The notes under the pieces are model-generated. The model worked only from the letters and a program-made list of their open reading frames with translations. It was not told where the DNA came from and ran no database searches. Positions 6,756-8,707 of a DNA stretch of 8,707 nt are shown here, one piece after another. The stretch's first letter is position 1. Each line of letters opens with the position of its first letter. Source of the DNA: Lachnospiraceae bacterium. Its GTDB lineage: Bacteria; Bacillota_A; Clostridia; Lachnospirales; Lachnospiraceae. Where the stretch lies: assembly GCA_017614185.1 (NCBI GenBank), contig JAGACI010000178.1, positions 1-8,707 on the forward strand, in the 5' to 3' direction. Both the position numbers and the translations under genes were made by a program.

Positions 6756-6771
6756 TGTTTCACGTGAAACA
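6756..6771. promoter_or_regulatory. parS site 1 (ParB-binding centromere)
   Basis: TGTTTCACGTGAAACA is a perfect 16-bp palindrome, identical to the Bacillus-type parS consensus bound by Spo0J/ParB. It lies about 700 bp upstream of parA, in the non-coding stretch. It marks the region as the origin-proximal segregation zone. Confidence 0.97.
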
Positions 6772-6774
6772 TTA

Positions 6775-6805
6775 TCTTGTGGCTCATGGTAGAAAAACCA
6801 CAAGA
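6775..6805. repeat. Inverted repeat between the two parS sites
   Basis: TCTTGTGG (6775-6782) and CCACAAGA (6798-6805) are perfect inverted repeats around a 15-nt loop. They lie directly inside the two parS sites, with a TTA between the left arm and parS 1. Together with the parS sites this makes a composite inverted repeat with 24-bp arms. In the direction of the upstream genes it could fold as a hairpin just after the response-regulator stop. Confidence 0.7.
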
Positions 6806-6821
6806 TGTTTCACGTGAAACA
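6806..6821. promoter_or_regulatory. parS site 2 (ParB-binding centromere)
   Basis: This is a second exact copy of TGTTTCACGTGAAACA, 50 bp from the first (centre to centre). It directly abuts the TAG stop codon (6822-6824) of the response-regulator gene. Paired perfect sites this close would give ParB two loading points in one short stretch. Confidence 0.97.
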
Positions 6822-7481
6822 CTAACCGATCTTTATAAGGTTGTTTTTGATGGCAAAGACTGCAGCCTGGGTACGGTCTTTGACCTCGATTTTCTTAAAT
6901 ATGCTTGCAAGGTGATTCTTGACTGTACGTTCAGAGATGTTAAGGGATGTTCCGATTTCCTTATTGAGGAGTCCGGAGGCAGCACCTTTTAGAACTTCAA
7001 GTTCACGCTTTGTTAGAGAAGCAAGTTTCTTGTCATCTTCCTTATTCTTTAAGAGAAGTGAGTTTATACCGGGAATAAGCTCAGGCTGATAGTAATCCTT
7101 GTGCTCTATAAGTTTGCCGAGAGCTTCAGTGAACTGTTCAAGGGATGCATTTCTTGAAATAATACCTTTTGTTGAAAAGTATCTCTTCTTGAGAAGTATC
7201 TCCAAATTGCTGGTGTCCAGGATAAAAAGCGTAGGAGCTTTAATATTCTCTCTGTCAAAGATTGAATCGGCATCGGATGTAGGATCTGTGACAAGGGAAG
7301 AATCTATAATGAGAAGATCAAACTCGGGATTGATTCTTACAATGTCAACAAGTTCATCAAGCGATGATGCCATATCGGTAACCTCACCGAGATTGGCGGA
7401 TTCGATTATCATCTTGATTCCGTGCCTGAAAAGATTTGCTTTATCGATAATAATAATTCTTGGGATTGTCTGTTTGCTCAA
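6822..7481 (-). CDS. LuxR/NarL-type response regulator with degenerate receiver
   Basis: The 219-residue protein has an N-terminal receiver-like domain (about 7-125) and a C-terminal LuxR-type helix-turn-helix (about 156-216; LTKRELEVLKGAASGLLNKE, then ISERTVKNHLASIFKKI). By manual alignment with NarL, the phosphoacceptor Asp is kept (D60 in DLLIIDSSL). The second acidic-pocket residue is Lys (D13-K14), the Thr/Ser switch position is Asp (D89), and the conserved Lys is Arg (R110). It may therefore not respond to ordinary phosphorylation. No histidine kinase is nearby. The start is TTG at 7481-7479, with AAGGAAG 5 nt upstream (core AGGA 7 nt) overlapping the rsmG stop; no ATG fits the domain start. 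It is co-transcribed with rsmG (10-nt gap). Its targets are unknown. Confidence 0.88.
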   Translation of the reverse strand: MSKQTIPRIIIIDKANLFRHGIKMIIESANLGEVTDMASSLDELVDIVRINPEFDLLIIDSSLVTDPTSDADSIFDRENIKAPTLFILDTSNLEILLKKRYFSTKGIISRNASLEQFTEALGKLIEHKDYYQPELIPGINSLLLKNKEDDKKLASLTKRELEVLKGAASGLLNKEIGTSLNISERTVKNHLASIFKKIEVKDRTQAAVFAIKNNLIKIG

Positions 7482-7486
7482 TAATA

Positions 7487-7493
7487 CTTCCTT
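7487..7493 (-). promoter_or_regulatory. Ribosome binding site fixing the regulator TTG start
   Basis: AAGGAAG on the minus strand precedes TTG (7481-7479). It overlaps the TAA stop of rsmG (7494-7492), pointing to translational coupling and supporting the unusual start codon. Confidence 0.65.
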
Positions 7494-8223
7494 ACCTGAT
7501 AGGATCCTTGGAAGGTGTGCCTGCTTTCCTTGGATACTTGCCAGGTGTTTCCTTTACTTTTGTGATTAGATATAAGGTTCTGCCGTTGTCAGTTCCGGGA
7601 AGAAAGAATTCCTCTTCCTTTGCGACTTCACCTCCCAAAACGGAAAGTGCTTTACCGGCTTCTTCAAGTTCCGATGAACCTTTCTCTGATTTGTACGCTA
7701 CAAAGTTGCCGCCCTTTCTAACAAAGGGAAGGCAGTATTCGGATAAAGTTGAGAAGTTTGCAACTGCCCTTGATATACAAAGATCATATTTTTCTCTGAA
7801 ATCTTTGTTTCTTGCAATATCCTCAGCTCTTCCGTGAACAGCTTCTATGTCTTTAAGTTCCAGTTCCTTAATTACTTCGTTTAAGAAGCCAACTCTCTTA
7901 TTCAAAGAATCCAAAAGAGTAACTTTAAGTTCAGGAAAAAGAATCTTTAAAGGAAGTCCGGGAAATCCGGCTCCGCATCCGACATCAATCATGGTTTCAT
8001 TAGAAGGAACCAAAACCTTAACAATTGATGCGGAATCAACAAAGTGCTTTACCATTACTTCATCAAATTCAGTAATAGCTGTGAGATTCATGAATTCATT
8101 CCACTCTACAAGCATCTCGTAGAAACGCAAAAGCTTTTTAATCCTGTCATCATCAATAGAGATATTCAGTTCTTTAAGATCCCGAACAAGTTTGTCGGTA
8201 TCATAAACTCTCTTAAGCTCCAT
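7492..8223 (-). CDS. rsmG: 16S rRNA (guanine-N7)-methyltransferase RsmG
   Basis: RsmG (GidB) methylates N7 of G527 (E. coli numbering) in the 530 loop of 16S rRNA using S-adenosylmethionine. In many bacteria its loss gives low-level streptomycin resistance. The 243-residue protein has the expected length and all hallmark segments: WNEFMNLTAI (41-50), KHFVDS (59-64), the SAM-binding DVGCGAGFPGLPL (80-92), LLDSLNKRVGFL (103-114), GRAED (131-135), SRAVA (151-155) and the C-terminal TPGKYPRKAGTPSKDPI (226-242). Its ATG overlaps the mnmG stop by one base (TAATG), with GAGGA just upstream, so translation is coupled to mnmG. This mnmG-rsmG pairing is classic near the origin of many bacteria. Confidence 0.97.
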   Translation of the reverse strand: MELKRVYDTDKLVRDLKELNISIDDDRIKKLLRFYEMLVEWNEFMNLTAITEFDEVMVKHFVDSASIVKVLVPSNETMIDVGCGAGFPGLPLKILFPELKVTLLDSLNKRVGFLNEVIKELELKDIEAVHGRAEDIARNKDFREKYDLCISRAVANFSTLSEYCLPFVRKGGNFVAYKSEKGSSELEEAGKALSVLGGEVAKEEEFFLPGTDNGRTLYLITKVKETPGKYPRKAGTPSKDPIR

Positions 8224-8707
8224 TAATTTCCTCTTGCATTGAAATGTTCAAGGTATACCAAAAGCACAGAAACGTCCGCAGGTGAAACACCGGAGATTCT
8301 GGAAGCCTGACCTACAGAAACAGGTTTAAACTTTTTAAGTTTCTGTCTGGCTTCAAGTCGTAAGCTTGAGACATCATCATAATCAATGTTCTCGGGAATA
8401 AGCTTTTTCTCAATCTTCTTAAACTGCTCGACCTGATGCTTCTGTCTTTCTATGTAACCTTCGTACTTTATTTCTATATTGATCTGATCGATAACATCCT
8501 GCCTGAAAGTTCCTCTTTCGGGATCGAGGGGAGCAAGTGACTCGTAAGTTAACTCAGGTCTGCAAATTAGTTCTGCCAAAGATGCTCCTGTTTTAAGAGG
8601 AGTACTTCCAAGAGAAATCAATACTTCATGGGTTTCTCTTGCTGCTCCGACAATAACTTCCTTAAGTCTAGCTATCTCAGATTCAATTTGTTTTTTCTTT
8701 TCTATAA
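8223..8707 (-). CDS. mnmG: tRNA U34 modification enzyme MnmG (GidA), C-terminal part
   Basis: This is the last 160 codons of a protein whose 5' end lies beyond the right edge. MnmG, an FAD enzyme, works with MnmE to install the (carboxymethyl)aminomethyl group at the wobble uridine of several tRNAs. The visible part is the C-terminal helical domain that binds MnmE and tRNA. Its hallmarks are ICRPELTYESLAPLD (about 56-70 of the visible part), IEIKYEGYIERQ, IPENIDYDDVSSL, LRLEARQKLKKFKPVSVGQA, and the final SRISGVSPADVSVLLVYLEH. The FAD-binding domain is not in the window. The reading frame is open to the edge, including residues before the TTG codon at 8621, which is internal and not the start. 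Its stop overlaps the rsmG start. Confidence 0.95.
   Translation of the reverse strand, partial: IEKKKQIESEIARLKEVIVGAARETHEVLISLGSTPLKTGASLAELICRPELTYESLAPLDPERGTFRQDVIDQINIEIKYEGYIERQKHQVEQFKKIEKKLIPENIDYDDVSSLRLEARQKLKKFKPVSVGQASRISGVSPADVSVLLVYLEHFNARGN

Noticed and set aside
6049..6821. Chromosomal replication origin (oriC)
   Set aside because: Location and parS sites fit an origin-proximal zone, but I find no TTATCCACA-type DnaA-box cluster and no dnaA gene.
7099..7569. Long plus-strand open frames opposite the regulator and rsmG
   Set aside because: They lie antisense to clearly recognised genes, have serine/leucine-rich shadow composition and match no family.
1..8707. CRISPR arrays, tandem repeats or prophage genes
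   Set aside because: I saw no regularly spaced direct repeats and no phage or transposon proteins; all genes are housekeeping or lineage-core.

Overview
The window looks like the chromosome of a Gram-positive anaerobe of the class Clostridia, most likely Lachnospiraceae (Butyrivibrio-like). The evidence is the gene order mnmG-rsmG-parA-parB-DUF4446, the DUF3881-type protein next to serS, Firmicutes-type parS sites (TGTTTCACGTGAAACA), strong AAGGAGG-like ribosome binding sites, and frequent GTG/TTG starts. The genus is inferred from protein style, not from a search. The mnmG-rsmG-parAB order normally lies close to the chromosome origin, but no dnaA gene or DnaA-box cluster is visible here.

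Every gene is on the minus strand, so transcription runs from high to low coordinates. From the right edge: the 3' end of mnmG (tRNA U34 modification), rsmG (16S rRNA methylation, start overlapping the mnmG stop), and a LuxR/NarL-type response regulator with a degenerate receiver (TTG start). These form one tightly packed unit. Next is a 773-bp non-coding stretch (6049-6821), the most unusual part of the window. It holds two perfect parS sites, two further TGTTTCAC half-sites, a roughly 517-bp imperfect palindrome whose centre forms a forked, two-hairpin structure, and the parA promoter.

Downstream lies parA-parB-DUF4446 (chromosome partitioning plus a small membrane-anchored protein). After a 58-bp gap come an HD-GYP-domain protein (probable cyclic-di-GMP phosphodiesterase), serS (seryl-tRNA synthetase), a DUF3881-like protein, tRNA-Arg(CCU) only 8 nt after that gene's stop, and the 5' part of a DEDD-type 3'-5' exonuclease that runs off the left edge. 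Spacing suggests HD-GYP, serS, DUF3881, the tRNA and perhaps the exonuclease can share a transcript.

The partition genes and their sites form a complete local module: ParA and ParB at 4378-6048 and ParB-loading parS sites about 0.7 kb upstream. The long palindrome lies between parA and parS and is not explained by any gene. Its five wobble-compatible departures from Watson-Crick pairing within the contiguous stems are all G.T on the plus strand, which hints at a structured RNA read opposite to all the genes. I do not recognise it as a known RNA family.
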